Shown in pieces: positions 46,486 through 58,988 of a stretch of DNA of 64,000 nucleotides. The position numbers and the translations under genes were made by a program. The notes beneath the pieces were generated by a model. The model ran no database searches. It saw only the letters and a list, made by a program, of their open reading frames with translations, and was not told the origin of the DNA. How positions within the stretch are numbered: the stretch's first letter is position 1; each line of letters opens with the position of its first letter. The DNA lies in assembly GCA_963576565.1 (NCBI GenBank), contig OY755038.1, forward strand, positions 60,736,366 through 60,800,365. Reading direction: 5' to 3'. This stretch comes from Aspidapion aeneum. Taxonomy: Eukaryota; Arthropoda; Insecta; Coleoptera; Brentidae.

Positions 46486-49400
46486 AATATTTTTAATACC
46501 TTGTAGCATCCAAAATTTAATGGCACGCGTATAATGCGATGTGCAAAAAGAGGGAAAACAATAATAAATGCGAATGCGTCGTTAGGCGATGTGTGTTGTA
46601 TCCTTCTATGATTATATACATTTTCAAGCTTCTTCAAGCATTTTCCAAGAATGATTTAAAGGCATTTTCTATAAAATGTCCATAAGTATAAAATGTCAAA
46701 ACCTGTAAGAGATAAATAATAGAGGCTATTAATATATGTAAAAAAAATTGGTAATAATAGTATGTAATAAGACAAATCTGCTTAATAGTTTTACCCCTAC
46801 AGCTTTTAGTCCCACTTTCTAAGTACTGGCACTGTTGTAGCAAGAAAGGTATCCTCAAGTGATAAAACTTGTTAAATTTGTCTTTTGCAAAATGATTGTG
46901 TAATTTACTGCCCTCGTAGGGAAGTGTTTTTTTTGCTTGAGCACTGTGCTTTTGGTTTTTACTGTGGTAAAAAGAAAATCTTGTGGAGTGGGATAATATT
47001 CCCACAGAACGCCAGAAGTACTTGCTAGCTAAACGATGGCGCTGTTTAAACTGTCATAAATTGTATTGAAAGCTTATCTACATCTATAAATTAAAAAAAA
47101 AAGCTTTTCTTTCCTAAATAACACAAAAGAAGTTAACAGAACATCACAAACAAAAAAAACTAAACTAATAAGTTAAAAATGACGCCTCATATTATTCTAT
47201 TTAGAAATGATGAGATACTATGTGAGTAAAGCCCTTTTTGTGTAGAGATTCGGTATTAGTCTAACAGAAGGCAAACCCGTTTCGTAAGAGGTGGGCCAAA
47301 GTAAAACTTTATCAAAGACTCACTCGAGTGTGTAAATAATATAGCGCTTACAGTGAAAACAGAACCTTGAAACTCCATTAACAGCAAACTTTCTTTAAGT
47401 TTTAATCGGCCTCAATCCTCTAAGGGCTTAAAACAAAACTTCTTACTTAGGTTAATTAATTATAGTTTGATATTTTCGTAAGCTTTGATGACAAATCTTT
47501 GTTATCTACGCCTTTCTTACTTGCAAACGGCCAAAATATATTAATAAATGCTTGAAACATTAACTATGTAAAATGGCGTCACTCCACAAAATTTTTCCAT
47601 ACATAAAAAGCTGTATCTTTGACAAACATTTTTAAAAATCAGTACGTACTCCAAGGAATCACAAGGCCCACAAAGGATTTGGTTCATTTTAATTTACTTA
47701 GAAAAAGTTAAACACTTCGTCAAAACAAAAGGCACATTTTGGGCGAGTTCAAATAACAGAGACAGCTGGTACCGTTATTGTTACTAAGAATAACGGTAAC
47801 ATTCAGGGCAAAAAAGATAGATTTTGGAACACTAAAGATAGGCATAACACAAACGTTAATTTAGTAGTTTCAAACACATTTAACTTTTAGTTTATTTATA
47901 TTTGTTTATTTATTTTTATTAGAATTATGGCTTTTTACAAACCAAACTACCGAAAAACAATACACACGGTAAGTACTAAGCGCCTTTACCGTAAATAACA
48001 AAAAAGGAGCGAGAAGCTGCTTATTTGCAGACTCAGTAATAACAATAACCGTAACAAAGTGTAAAATACGCTATATTAACTAATATAAATGCAAGCATTA
48101 CTCTTAAAAATACCCAAATTCATTATATAAAGCAAACCGATTATAACAAAAAGAGTGTCTAAAATACCTCTTCTTTGAATTACAGTTGCAAACTATCCAA
48201 CATTTTTAAAATCGAGTATAGACTTTTGGCCAGCTATTATCTTAAAATATTTTGTGTGCAATAGTTAAGTGGCATATAGTCAAAAATCGTGTCGCTGGGA
48301 TAGTTCTTAAAGATTTTTTAAACTACTCTAGGTCGATTGGCAATAGATCACACAATTTTATGTTACCATGAGTTTACTTTCAATTTGAGTGGGATAAATT
48401 CAAGTTTAAGGTCTACTTGGCTTAGCACAATCATTTAAATAATAATTTATAAATTTAATAAAATACTGGGAAATTCGTTTAAATAAGAATCTATCTGCAA
48501 AAATTAAACATTCGCAAATTATCAACTAACTTCATCCTAAACTACAAAATACAAAAAGAATAGTAAGTGTGCAGCTTTTTTTATACGACATTTCCAAAGA
48601 AATTCAAGGAACCCTAGAAGACGCATCCCCATTATTTAATACGCAAATTCATTCATCATGCATGAAATCTCAGAAAATTTTGCCAAATCCTCGCAGGCAA
48701 CACTGTAATAGGTATAAAAGAGAAATCGATGAAACAACCATGGGCGTACAGATTTTGTTGAAAATAAAATAAATTATACACATTTTCCTATAAAATTTTT
48801 GAACACAAAATTATAAAATTTAAATTAGTGTAAAATATTACCGGTACGGCTTTGACAGCCATTCTATTTAAATGACTCTTTTTACAGAATTAATTCTTTT
48901 ATCGATTTATAATATTAGAAATCAATAACTTATTTACAGCTGGTAATATCCGTAGTTTTGATTTTTATTATTTTTCCCTAAAGATAAGAAATCTACTTTA
49001 TATTATTTTTTTCTGGATATAGAAAACTGTTACTTTAATCCCTAAAATTTAAAACACAGGTAAAAGGGTTTCTTTTTATTTCAAATTGTCAAAGGTGTTT
49101 TTTACTCTTTCACCTTGGTAATACATTGCTCTTAGTAATTTTTTTACAGTAAGTAGATTTGTTCTGTTAAAAAAAATCAAAAACTCTGAATTATATACTC
49201 AGACCTTAAAATATTTATCAAAATTTTTGCATCAGGATTTAAAGAGTCTATTTGATCCCCTAGTGTACAGGGTGCATTTTCGACACTTTTGGGTGTTTTC
49301 GGTTTCTATGTTTATAATATTGATATGCGATGTTTACCATTATTATTCTCTTCAAATTAAAGTACACTAAGGTGTAGTCGTTTTTTCTTCAATCTTCTCT

Positions 49401-50189
49401 AGAAGTTCCCGAAACCACCCAAATGATAAAAATAAAAAAAACTTATAATATAGATTTTTTTGTTATATTTTATCAGCAAAACTCTTGCCTCGAAATAAAA
49501 AGCGCTCATTGGTTTATGTTTTTTTATTAAAATTATTTTAATATAACTTTTTAAAGCAATTAACTTTTCATTGTTTTTAGTATTTAAAAATAATAGGTAC
49601 ATAAAGTTTAATAAAGACTTAACTTATTATTACATAAAAATAATCAATATGCAACTACCTAGGATCTAGATTAACATCCATCAGCACATAAGAAACCTGA
49701 CCTTCCCTTTATATTTATTTATATTTTGTAGTGAGCTTTAAGACTTTTTCTTTTATTGGTCCATATTTTTCTCCTTTCTTTTATTTTACCTTTTACGTAA
49801 TAGGTACCAACAAACAGTACTGACCAAAAGTCGAGAAACCCCCTAAAATTGTATATAAAACTGATCCTGTACCAACTATCAAAGCACAAGTAATGCATTT
49901 GAAAACTTCAATCAATCCAGTTCCAGTGTTTTGGGTAATTTCCGCACAAAATCATGTAGTCTGCTTTTGTCATATTAAAAAAAGCAACGTTTTTTTTATG
50001 TAATTTTAGGCAAAAATAGCAAGTTCTATTTAAAATAGACATAAAAGTTATGTATCTCCCAAAAATGTCCCGAGAATTGTAGAAAGAATAGTCTATAAAT
50101 AAGAAATTTTATAAATACCATATTTCAAAACTTTTGCCCATATTAATCACTTTTATGACATATGCCATAACTTTTACACCTCCTGCTGT
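46486..50189. other. 3.7 kb non-coding; possible intron of the THAP gene
   Basis: Very AT-rich, no recognised exon on either strand. The 67-codon frame at 48569-48772 has no known domain. A small palindrome at 47769-47800 (TACCGTTATT / AATAACGGTA) was seen. If the THAP gene continues past the LTR element, this would be intron or beyond. Confidence 0.35.
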
Positions 50190-50193
50190 ATGC

Positions 50194-51652
50194 TGTTACG
50201 TAACTTTTTAAAAGTTAGGTTACGGGGCTCGAACCAGTCTCTAGTCGGAGTCATGGGTTAGTTTTGGAATCAACTTTCCCAAATTTTAATATAAGATGTC
50301 AATTTTAGGGCGCCTAGTGGTTTTATTTAACCACGTAACCTCAAACCAAACTGATAGTTGCCAGATTTATAGGAATTGTCCTAACCACTAAGGATTCCAT
50401 AATTATATTTGCCAAAAGCACGCTTCAGATGGTGTCAATGTGTAAATTGAAATAAAGTATCCTAAATTTCGATAACTACATTTTAATGAAAATCAATTAA
50501 TTGATTCGTATTACATTATTTTAAGTAACGGTTAAATTTTGAATGGTTCAGAATGATTAAATAACTAAACTAATACCATAATTAAGTAAACCTAGTTCTA
50601 AATAATAGAACTCTCGAGAGCGGTACCTACCAGGGATAAAGTGACGCTTTCTAGACTCGCTTATATACGCGGGTCAGCTTTATTCCTGACTACACAGTAG
50701 CCTAACTATCATGTTAATAATAATAAACATAGACCTAGATGATCCTAGTCAGTAAAGTATTTAGCCACTTAGTAAGGATAAACTAAACGCGATTGTTTCT
50801 ATAATCACGCCCCTATGGGGTACTTATCATAGCAGCAAAGGATGACTGGCAGCCACACTGGAGGTTCCATTTATCAGCTTCGGGAGAGTTGCTTTATAAA
50901 TACAAGAATTATCTACAAGTGTCCTTTCGTAACTGGACAGCTTCAACCATTAAAGCTCAATAGATCAAGCTTAAGAAATACCATCTTACTCTAGATTCCA
51001 AATCAGGAGGGGCTTAGGAGTCCATGTTCATAACCTCAACCAGATCGTCTCTCATATTATTCATAAGCGTATCCAGAACCATAACCAGACCAAAACCAGA
51101 ACTCGTACCAAAACCAGAACTCGTACCAAAACCAGAACTCGTACCAAAACGTCTAAAATAACCAAAAGTAACCTATTAGTCCACAGGTAAAAATGCGATT
51201 TCGAGAAGGACAGTACATACAGATTTTAATGTGCAAAGGGAGATAGAAAACGACTTACCTCTATAGTCAGTATCCACAAAACTAATAGAGACGTTGTATC
51301 ACTGGCCAATAGCACTAACAAACTAATTTTAAGCTCTTCGGCAAATATCTGAGTAACCAAACAACTAAAACCAAAGGATAAATGCCTCAACTGGAGGAAA
51401 AGAGTGTGAATCCAAATTAATGGAGATTCTTACGAATATCACACGCTTCCTCGGTGCTATAAAACCACACTGACCTTTAAATTTTGACAATGACCTATGC
51501 TCATTCAATAACCTTGACGGCCGGTAGAAAAAGATAGACTCATTTCAGGCTCAAAATCCGGATAATATACAGTGGACCAAATATTTAAAATTTCTTAATA
51601 AAAATTAATATTTACAACTAGAATGTTTAATTACAAAAAATCGAACGTATCA
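50194..51652 (-). repeat. 3' LTR (1459 bp)
   Basis: Nearly identical to 57028-58490, with the same tandem 17 bp repeats (about 51087-51142). Confidence 0.95.
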
Positions 51653-51664
51653 ACCTTCCTCAAA
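51653..51664 (-). other. Polypurine tract
   Basis: On the minus strand, TTTGAGGAAGGT directly precedes the 3' LTR's TGATACG: a short purine-rich primer for plus-strand synthesis. Confidence 0.5.
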
Positions 51665-51704
51665 GTCCACAAAAAAAAATGAAAAGTTCATTTTTTTTTT
51701 CATA

Positions 51705-53228
51705 TTAATCTTCAGCATCACTTAAATTACTAAGATCAAGTTTAATGTCTTTAAGAGCCCAATCTCCAATATTTCTTCTAGTCTCAAAATCAGCTAAAGT
51801 ATATACATTAGGAGCTTTCTTTTGCAACACAATGCATTTTACAAACTTGGGAGCTAACTTAGCAGCGAAATAAGTACCAGCATTTGACAATACATAATTT
51901 CTTTTCCAAACAACCTGTCCGGGATTTAAGACAATAGGACGCCTTCTTAGATTATATCGATTAGCAGACTGCTGATAAGACTTAGTAAGAATATTCTTCA
52001 CTTTCTCTCGAATTTGAGTAATTTCTTCCATATGTTTAGTAAGTTTTTGAGGAGTATCTAATGAAACAGGTTCATTTAATAAAGAAGGACCACCTTTTCT
52101 AAATTCTTTTCCAGAAATGGGTAATTCTCTACCAAATGTTAAATAAGCAGGGGTATAAGCAGTAACTTCGGAGACACTTGTTCTCAAAGCAAAACCAAGT
52201 TTATGTAACTCCAAATCCCATGTTTTATGATCATTTTGATTAACAAAAGACCTTATCATCTGCTTTAAAGTTCTGTTATATCTCTCGGTAGGATTGGCTT
52301 CAGGATCCCATTTAGCATTAAATCTCATTTTACAATCATAAGTCTCACACATTTTCGTCAGTTTATGACTCACGTAGGAAGATCCATTATCTGCTACAAT
52401 ATAATCAGGTACTCCATATATTAAAAACCAATCTTTCTCCAAATGCTTAATCACTGCATCACTAGTAGCGGATTTTACAGGGAAAATAAGAGTATATTTT
52501 GTAAATAAATCGGTTATGACTAAAATAAACCTATTTTTGGATCGGCTCAAAGGGAAGGGGCCTTGAAAATCTGTACTAATAACTTGAAAAGGATATGAAA
52601 TTTTCCTTGGGTTCATGATACCATAGGGTACTTTTTGTTCGGGCTTTTGTGCTTTACATACTTCGCAACTTCTGACACATTTTAAAATATCTTTGTTCAT
52701 GCCGGGCCAAAAGTATAAAAATGAAATTCTTTTCCTAGTTTTATAATAGCCTAAATGACCAGCTTCAGGGGATTCATGACATTCGGCAAAAACGAACTTT
52801 CTTAATGATTTTGGTACTAATAATTTCCACTCACTATTAGGGTCTAAAACAGGGGATTTTGAAGGGGTATGTCGATAAATTTTACCTTCCTGAATACGAT
52901 ATTTTGGATATTTTTCGGGAGAGGTTTTTATTTTTAGCATTAAGCTAGAATACCATTCGTCATGATCGTCTAAGCAAACATCAATATAAGCAATTCCACG
53001 GGATAAAGCATCAGGCACAACATTACACTTTCCTTTTCTATGCGTCATATCAAAATTATAACTCTGTAACTGTAAAGACCAACGACTTAATCTACCACTA
53101 GCATTTTGTAATTTGTTTAACCATAAAAGCGAATAACAATCGGTTATTACTTCAAACTTAACACCTTCAATATAGGGTCTAAATTTCTGAATAGCCCAAA
53201 GAACACATAGACATTCTAACAGATGCAT
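51705..53228 (-). pseudogene. pol: pol part 2: RNase H end and integrase
   Basis: Starts in a frame overlapping the previous one by 50 nt. Residues 4-73 complete RNase H (FEVITDCYSLLWLNKL; VVPDALSR). Integrase has the HHCC zinc finger (His151, His158, Cys188, Cys191) and a D,D-E core: STDFQGPF (Asp 220), IVADNGSSYVS (Asp 280), PTERYNRT (Glu 315, 34 residues later). The C-terminal part (AAKLAPKFVKCIVLQKKAP) matches the GPY/F-like region. It ends at 51705, 52 bp before the 3' LTR, leaving no room for env. Confidence 0.9.
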
Positions 53229-54897
53229 ACTTTGATTCTTGAGCTGTCAACGCTCTACTTGCAAAAGCTATAACTTTTTCTCCATCATCAAACTTTTGGG
53301 TAAGGACACAACCTAGTCCAACTTGAGAAGCATCACAATGCAGCACAAATTTTCTGTCAAAATCGGGGGATGTAAGTATAGGGGGAGATACCAAAAGATC
53401 CTTAATTTTAATAAAAGCTTTTTCAGCTTCGTCCGACCAAATAAATTTACAATTTTTACGGGTTAACTTGGTCAAAGGAGACACTAAAGTGGCATAGTCT
53501 TTTAGAAATCGTCTGTAATACGATACTAGGCCAACAAATCTTCTAACTTCACGTACAGACTTAGGGGTTGGAAAATTTAGCATGGAATTGACTTTATCTG
53601 GATCAGTGCGTAATCCTTGTTGGTCGACTATGAAACCTAGATATTTAAGCTCTGTTTTCAGAAAATCACATTTCTCACGGTTAACAGTAAGATTAGCCGA
53701 CAATAATCTATCAAATACAACTTTTAGAGTATCTAGATGAGAGGATACGTCAGGGGTAGCTATAATAATGTCGTCTAAATAAATAAAAACTGAATGATTT
53801 AGGTCTGAAAACAAGTTTTCTATGAATCTCTGAAAGGTCGCAGGTGCATTACATAATCCAAAAGCTAATCTCTTATATTGGTATAACCCACGGCCTTGAA
53901 CAGTAAATGCAGTCTTTTCCTTACTACTTTTCTCAAGCGGTATCTGATGGTAAGCACTCTTTAAGTCTAAAGATGAAAGAACTCGTGAACTTCCTAGCTT
54001 ATCAAGAATACTATTTACATAAGGAAGGGGATAAGCGTCTTTCAAGGTCACCTGATTTACACGGCGATAATCGGCACACATACGATATTTATTATTACCC
54101 TTAGGCACCATAACAATAGGGGATGACCAAGCTGAAGTGGACGGTTCAATAATACCTAACTCCAAAAGTTCATCAACTTGCTCATGAATTATTTTTAAAA
54201 TGTACGGAGACACTTGGTAATACCGTTGCTTAATGGGGGGATGGTCACCAGTGTTAATTACATGTTCAATGTTTTTAGCACACCCTATACCTAAAGGTTG
54301 CTTACTGAAAAACTCATTTACCAAACAATTAAGTTTTTCACGGTCGCAAGAGTCTATACTCATCAAGCCAATCTCACTACACTCTAAATTGGTATCACCA
54401 AAAGTCCAGGAATTATTCGAAAATGTGGCAACAATATCCATATCTTTCCAAAAATCGATGCCGAAAATTATTTCTATCTCAATATCTAAAACTACTAATA
54501 CTTTTATAACTTTAACTTTATTTTCTAACTTAATAGGCAAGCATACCGAACCTAAAACGTTGCAATTATTTCCATTTGCGACTTTTATAGGGACGTAGCA
54601 TGGTTCTAGGTACAAATTTAAAGACTTAAGTCTCTGCCAACCTAACCTACCAACTACTGTTTGACTCGCACCAGTATCTAGCAAACCACGAAAGCTTAAG
54701 TCAAAAATATTTACAGCTAAATAAGGACGAGGATCATTACCTACTGAACAAAATAAAGAATTTATTCGATCTTTCTTAAAGCTCAACTTGACAAAGTTCA
54801 ACCAAGCTTTCCACGACTGATCTACCGGTCTATCTAGTTCTGACGAGGCGATCGTCCGGCACCCCGATGGCCTCTGGATTCGTTTCCCTGACGACAG
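53179..54897 (-). pseudogene. pol: pol part 1: protease, reverse transcriptase, start of RNase H
   Basis: Open in the -1 frame relative to gag from 54897; numbering below counts from the Leu/TTG codon at 54801. Aspartic protease has LLDTGASQTVVG (DTGA at residues 42-45). RT is of Ty3/gypsy type: MCADYRRVNQ (241-250), VLSSLDLKSAYHQIP (motif A Asp 279), RLAFGLCNAPATFQRF (311-326), catalytic YLDD (341-344), then the thumb. RNase H begins FVLHCDAS (Asp 490). The frame is lost near 53211-53221, where the RNase H continues in another frame; a small deletion is the simplest cause, so this copy cannot make full-length Pol. Confidence 0.9.
54825..54888 (-). promoter_or_regulatory. -1 ribosomal frameshift signal, gag-pol
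   Basis: Heptamer GGGAAAC (54888-54882) lies in the exact X XXY YYZ register of gag (codons CAG GGA AAC). After a 7 nt spacer, GAGGCCATCG (54874-54865) pairs with CGATCGCCTC (54854-54845), nine pairs with one mismatch. The loop's GCCGG can pair with CCGGT at 54828-54824, giving a pseudoknot. The pol frame is open in -1 from 54897 and the gag stop is at 54834, so the site lies in the overlap. GGGAAAC is a known -1 site in some retroviruses. Confidence 0.7.
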
Positions 54898-56204
54898 TCA
54901 CACTTAAACTTCGTTACTCCGCGTTTACCACATAAAAAGCAAAATTGTTCAACCCTTGGTTTAGAGCAAGAAGAAAATCTATGTCCGCTATCTCTGCAGT
55001 TCCAGCAAGTAAGGGCGTGTATCTCAGGATCATCTTGACGACGAGGAGGGCTCTCAAATGAAGGACCAGCTAAACCAGGTTCTAATAAATTAACTCGCGA
55101 GGAAGGACTGGGCTTATAATTTTTAGCAAGATATCTACCCTCTTCAAGGCTTTTACACGCGTCCTCAAGATCATCAACTGTCCGAATGGGAACCAAGCTA
55201 GTATTCGTTATAAAATAAGGGCATAAATTATGACGCAAAACACTAAGTTTTTGTTCTTCGGTCGCCGGCGTAGGCAAATAATTAAATAAATTTAACATCC
55301 GGGAAAAATAAGCACCAACTCTTTCATTTGGGCCTTGCTTACTCTCATTAATTTCCTTCCAAAGATCAGTCCCATAATAAGAATTCAAATATTCTTTCCT
55401 AAGTAGAGCTTTAAATTCATCCCAAGTATTAATTTTTGTCTTATTTCTGCGATACCATCTTCGGGCATCCTCAATCAATAACTCACACACACAATCAACT
55501 AACTTATTCTCAGGTACGTTCCGAGCAACTCTATACTCTTCGCATAACTCCAAGAAAGCATTCACACTTAAACCTATCCCATCTCCACGAAAACGAATGT
55601 CCCATTGATGCACAGGCACAGTAAGTCTCGAAAAACTCGTAGTCACGTGACTAGTCAATGGCTCAGTCCCAATTTGAGTACAAGAAGGCATTACAACAGA
55701 AGGAATACTCTCGGCATTACCGCAGGCAGAAGTCTGAGAACTTAAGTTGTGTGTTCCATTTTGTGAATTAACAAAATTGGAAGAAGTGGGGAGGGTGACT
55801 ACAGGTTGCTGCATCCTTAAATCTAAAGAGTTTTCAATCTCTTCCAACCTGGAGTATAAATCTGAAATGGACGACTCGAATGTGTCTGCATTTTCATCCT
55901 CTTTTGATATTTTTAATCTAGATAACCGACTGTAAACATGCTGTATCTTTGTCTCAAGACAGCGCTGACTATTTTCCGTGAAAACCTTTTCTTTATCTTC
56001 CAAGACCTTCTCTATTTCTACGATTTTTTCGGTAGAAATATTTATTTCTGACCCTAACTCCGGCCTAAAATCTACGTCGGTCCCGATATTTCCAAAAGTC
56101 TCTTTTTTCAACTCTTCAGATAGAGTTTTTCGTAAAGTTTTAACCGTGTAAGAGCTTAAATTTTTAAAACCACGGGCTGTTAATTCATCTCTAGTTCCGA
56201 TCTA
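54834..56204 (-). pseudogene. gag: gag of the Ty3/gypsy element
   Basis: Structural protein of the particle. The open frame runs from about 56201 to TAG at 54836-54834. It has a charged coiled-coil-like N-terminal part, a capsid-like middle (VHQWDIRFRGDGIGLSVNAF; EEYRVARNVPENKLVDCVCE) and a C-terminal zinc knuckle CWNCRDSGHRFSSC followed by further Cys residues (FCFLCGKRGVTKFKC). There is no ATG near the frame's start. The likely initiator ATG at 56224-56222 is in another frame that closes after 14 codons, so one base has probably been lost near 56190, or an unusual start is used. It overlaps pol by 63 nt. Confidence 0.8.
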
Positions 56205-57002
56205 TTTAGTCTGTGGGGATCCATTGTAAACAAAAAAAAAATCAAAACAAATATGCAATAAGGAATTCCCAATTATTATATTTTAAAAGGAGCCACAAAA
56301 AAAACTCTCTCGCTCACAGCAAAAATTCTTATCAATTTATAATTTTCGCGAACCAAATTAAATAAATTCAAGGTTGCGGCGAAGTAGGTACCTACTACGT
56401 ATTTATTATAGGAAATTTTACTTCGAAAACAAAAATGATTTTTAGCATTCTGAAACGACTTTTACTTTTAACTTAAATATCCCATGAATAAAAAATTAAA
56501 CAATTGTCTGTGTGTATGTAGGTCTGTCTGTTTCCAAAAATTAAATTTTTAGGAGGCACAAAAAGTTTAAGCAGATAAGAAAATAAAATGCCTTGGCTCA
56601 TGCCAATATTTTATCCGAATGTGTAATTTTTTTTCGACTGTTTCGGATAAAAACTTTATAATTGGACTCGGATTTTAATTCGGATAGTTACTTTTAAAAA
56701 AATTTATACGACAGACTGGATGGCGACCGTCTTTATTTTTTGTTTGAAGACAAAGACAACATGATTTAATTCCTTATATGCGCGAAATAATTTTAGCAGT
56801 TACTGAGTGGCTCAAATAAAATTAACCAATAAACAAAATATTATTATGTACACTAATAATGACCTGAAAAGCAAAGCATGATTAGTACAGTACTATACCT
56901 ATCATATAAATATACTTGTAGAATTTGAACCATTGAAAATTTTTAAACCAAATTTTCAGAGTTTACTGAACCGATTTCAATGAATAACTCTAAACAAAGG
57001 AG

Positions 57003-57020
57003 GCCCCACGTTGGGCGCCA
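57003..57020 (-). other. Primer-binding site, tRNA-Lys(CTT)
   Basis: The plus strand GCCCCACGTTGGGCGCCA equals the 3' end (T-arm/acceptor plus CCA) of eukaryotic tRNA-Lys(CTT), so the minus-strand RNA is complementary to it. It sits 7 nt inside the 5' LTR. Confidence 0.85.
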
Positions 57021-57027
57021 AAATACC

Positions 57028-58490
57028 TGTTACGTAACTTTTTAAAAGTTAGGTTACGGGGCTCGAACCAGTCTCTAGTCGGAGTCGGTCATGGGTTAGT
57101 TTTGGAATCAACTTTCCCAAATTTTAATATAAGATGTCAATTTTAGGGCGCCAAGTGGTTTTATTTAACCACGTAACCTCAAACCAAACTGATAGTTGCC
57201 AGATTTATAGGAATTGTCCTAACCACTAAGGATTCCATAATTATATTTGCCAAAAGCACGCTTCAGATGGTGTCAATGTGTAAATTGAAATAAAGTATCC
57301 TAAATTTCGATAACTACATTTTAATGAAAATCAATTAATTAATTCGTATTACATTATTTTAAGTAACGGTTAAATTTTGAATGGTTCAGAATGATTAAAT
57401 AACTAAACTAATACCATAATTAAGTAAACCTAGTTCTAAATAGTAGAACTCTCGAGAGCGGTACCTACCAGGGATAAAGTGACGCTTTCTAGACTCGCTT
57501 ATATACGCGGGTCAGCTTTATTCCTGACTACACAGTAGCCTAACTATCATGTTAATAATAATAAACATAGACCTAGATGATCCTAGTCAGTAAAGTATTT
57601 AGCCACTTAGTAAGGATGAACTAAACGCGATTGTTTCTATAATCACGCCCCTATGGGGTACTTATCATAGCAGCAAAGGATGACTGGCAGCCACACTGGA
57701 GGTTCCATTTATCAGCTTCGGGAGAGTTGCTTTATAAATACAAGAATTATCTACAAGTGTCCTTTCGTAACTGGACAGCTTCAACCATTAAAGCTCAATA
57801 GATCAAGCTTAAGAAATACCATCTTACTCTAGATTCCAAATCAGGAGGGGCTTAGGAGTCCATGTTCATAACCTCAACCAGATCGTCTCTCATATTATTC
57901 ATAAGCGTATCCAGAACCATAACCAGACCAAAACCAGAACTCGTACCAAAACCAGAACTCGTACCAAAACCAGAACTCGTACCAAAACGTCTAAAGTAAC
58001 CAAAAGTAACCTATTAGTCCACAGGTAAAAATGCGATTTCGAGAAGGACAGTACATACAGATTTTAATGTGCAAAGGGAGATAGAAAACGACTTACCTCT
58101 ATAGTCAGTATCCACAAAACTAATAGAGACGTTGTATCACTGGCCAATAGCACTAACAAACTAATTTTAAGCTCTTCGGCAAATATCTGAGTAACCAAAC
58201 AACTAAAACCAAAGGATAAATGCCTCAACTGGAGGAAAAGAGTGTGAATCCAAATTAATGGAGATTCTTACGAATATCACACGCTTCCTCGGTGCTATAA
58301 AACCACACTGACCTTTAAATTTTGACAATGACCTATGCTCATTCAATAACCTTGACGGCCGGTAGAAAAAGATAGACTCATTTCAGGCTCAAAATCCGGA
58401 TAATATACAGTGGACCAAATATTTAAAATTTCTTAATAAAAATTAATATTTACAACTAGAATGTTTAATTACAAAAAATCGAACGTATCA
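57028..58490 (-). repeat. 5' LTR (1463 bp)
   Basis: On the minus strand reads TGATACG ... CGTAACA. Carries the promoter and a three-copy 17 bp repeat (AAAACCAGAACTCGTACC on the plus strand, about 57940-57990). Differs from the 3' LTR by an extra GGTC near 57088 and five substitutions. Confidence 0.95.
57498..57505 (-). promoter_or_regulatory. TATA box in 5' LTR
   Basis: TATATAAG on the minus strand, in the GC-richer context CCCGCGTATATAAGCG. The same sequence lies in the 3' LTR at 50660-50667. Transcription toward gag would start a few tens of bases downstream. Confidence 0.55.
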
Positions 58491-58509
58491 ATGCTAATGT
58501 TAAACTTAC

Positions 58510-58629
58510 CAAGTTTGCATTGTATCATCTTTTAAGCTGTTAGGGAATTCAATCAAATCATCAAATTGGATATCAGGCCGGATATTTGCAGATTTGGGAG
58601 TGTCAACGGCTGACGATAATGAAGTGGAA
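58510..58629 (-). CDS. Candidate further exon of the THAP gene
   Basis: TTTTTTAG|T at 58630 and ACTTG|GTAAG at 58510 bound 120 nt. One frame is open with hydrophilic, protein-like composition: STSLSSAVDTPKSANIRPDI then QFDDLIEFPNSLKDDTMQT. The phase needed on entry (2) does not match the phase leaving exon 2 (1), so either a small exon between them is missing from this annotation or the exon is not real. The LTR retrotransposon begins 20 nt after the donor. Confidence 0.45.
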
Positions 58630-58988
58630 CTAAAAAATAAGACAAAAATTTTAAATAATCAAGATGATTAATTGCATTTACTTAAAAAAGTCAAATGTAC
58701 CTGTAAATATTTTTTGTAGATATTAAAATTAATTTTAGAAAAAAAAACTAAATAACACAAATTATCCACAAATTTCCATTCATTAGTTTATTAAACTCTA
58801 GCAATTAGTTTTTTTAGAAAATATTTGGTATGAGTCTGTGTTTTTTTACATTTGCAAATGTTAAAAAATATGACTTATTCAGTTTTATCAACAAAATACT
58901 TTTGATTTTCATTAAAAAATCTATTTAAATTTTATTTACCAAATAAAATAAATAAAAAAATATTATTTATAATTAAGTGATTATTATA

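Larger units (their letters stand above)
50194..58490 (-). mobile_element. Ty3/gypsy LTR retrotransposon, 8.3 kb, near intact
   Basis: LTRs at 50194-51652 and 57028-58490 with TG...CA ends; 4 bp duplication ATGC (50190-50193, 58491-58494). On the minus strand: 5' LTR, PBS for tRNA-Lys, gag, frameshift, protease-RT-RNase H-integrase, polypurine tract, 3' LTR. No env frame fits between integrase and the 3' LTR. Long LTRs and a tRNA-Lys PBS recall the Osvaldo/Ulysses/Woot group, an inference only. LTRs differ by five substitutions and one 4 bp indel, so the insertion is young. Confidence 0.95.

Noticed and set aside
50213..50250. tRNA-like B-box (GGTTCGAGCCCC on the minus strand)
   Set aside because: It is within the LTR, no A box or cloverleaf could be drawn, and it recurs in both LTRs.
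51653..51704. Possible env gene in the Ty3/gypsy element
   Set aside because: Only 52 bp lie between integrase and the 3' LTR, so there is no room for env.
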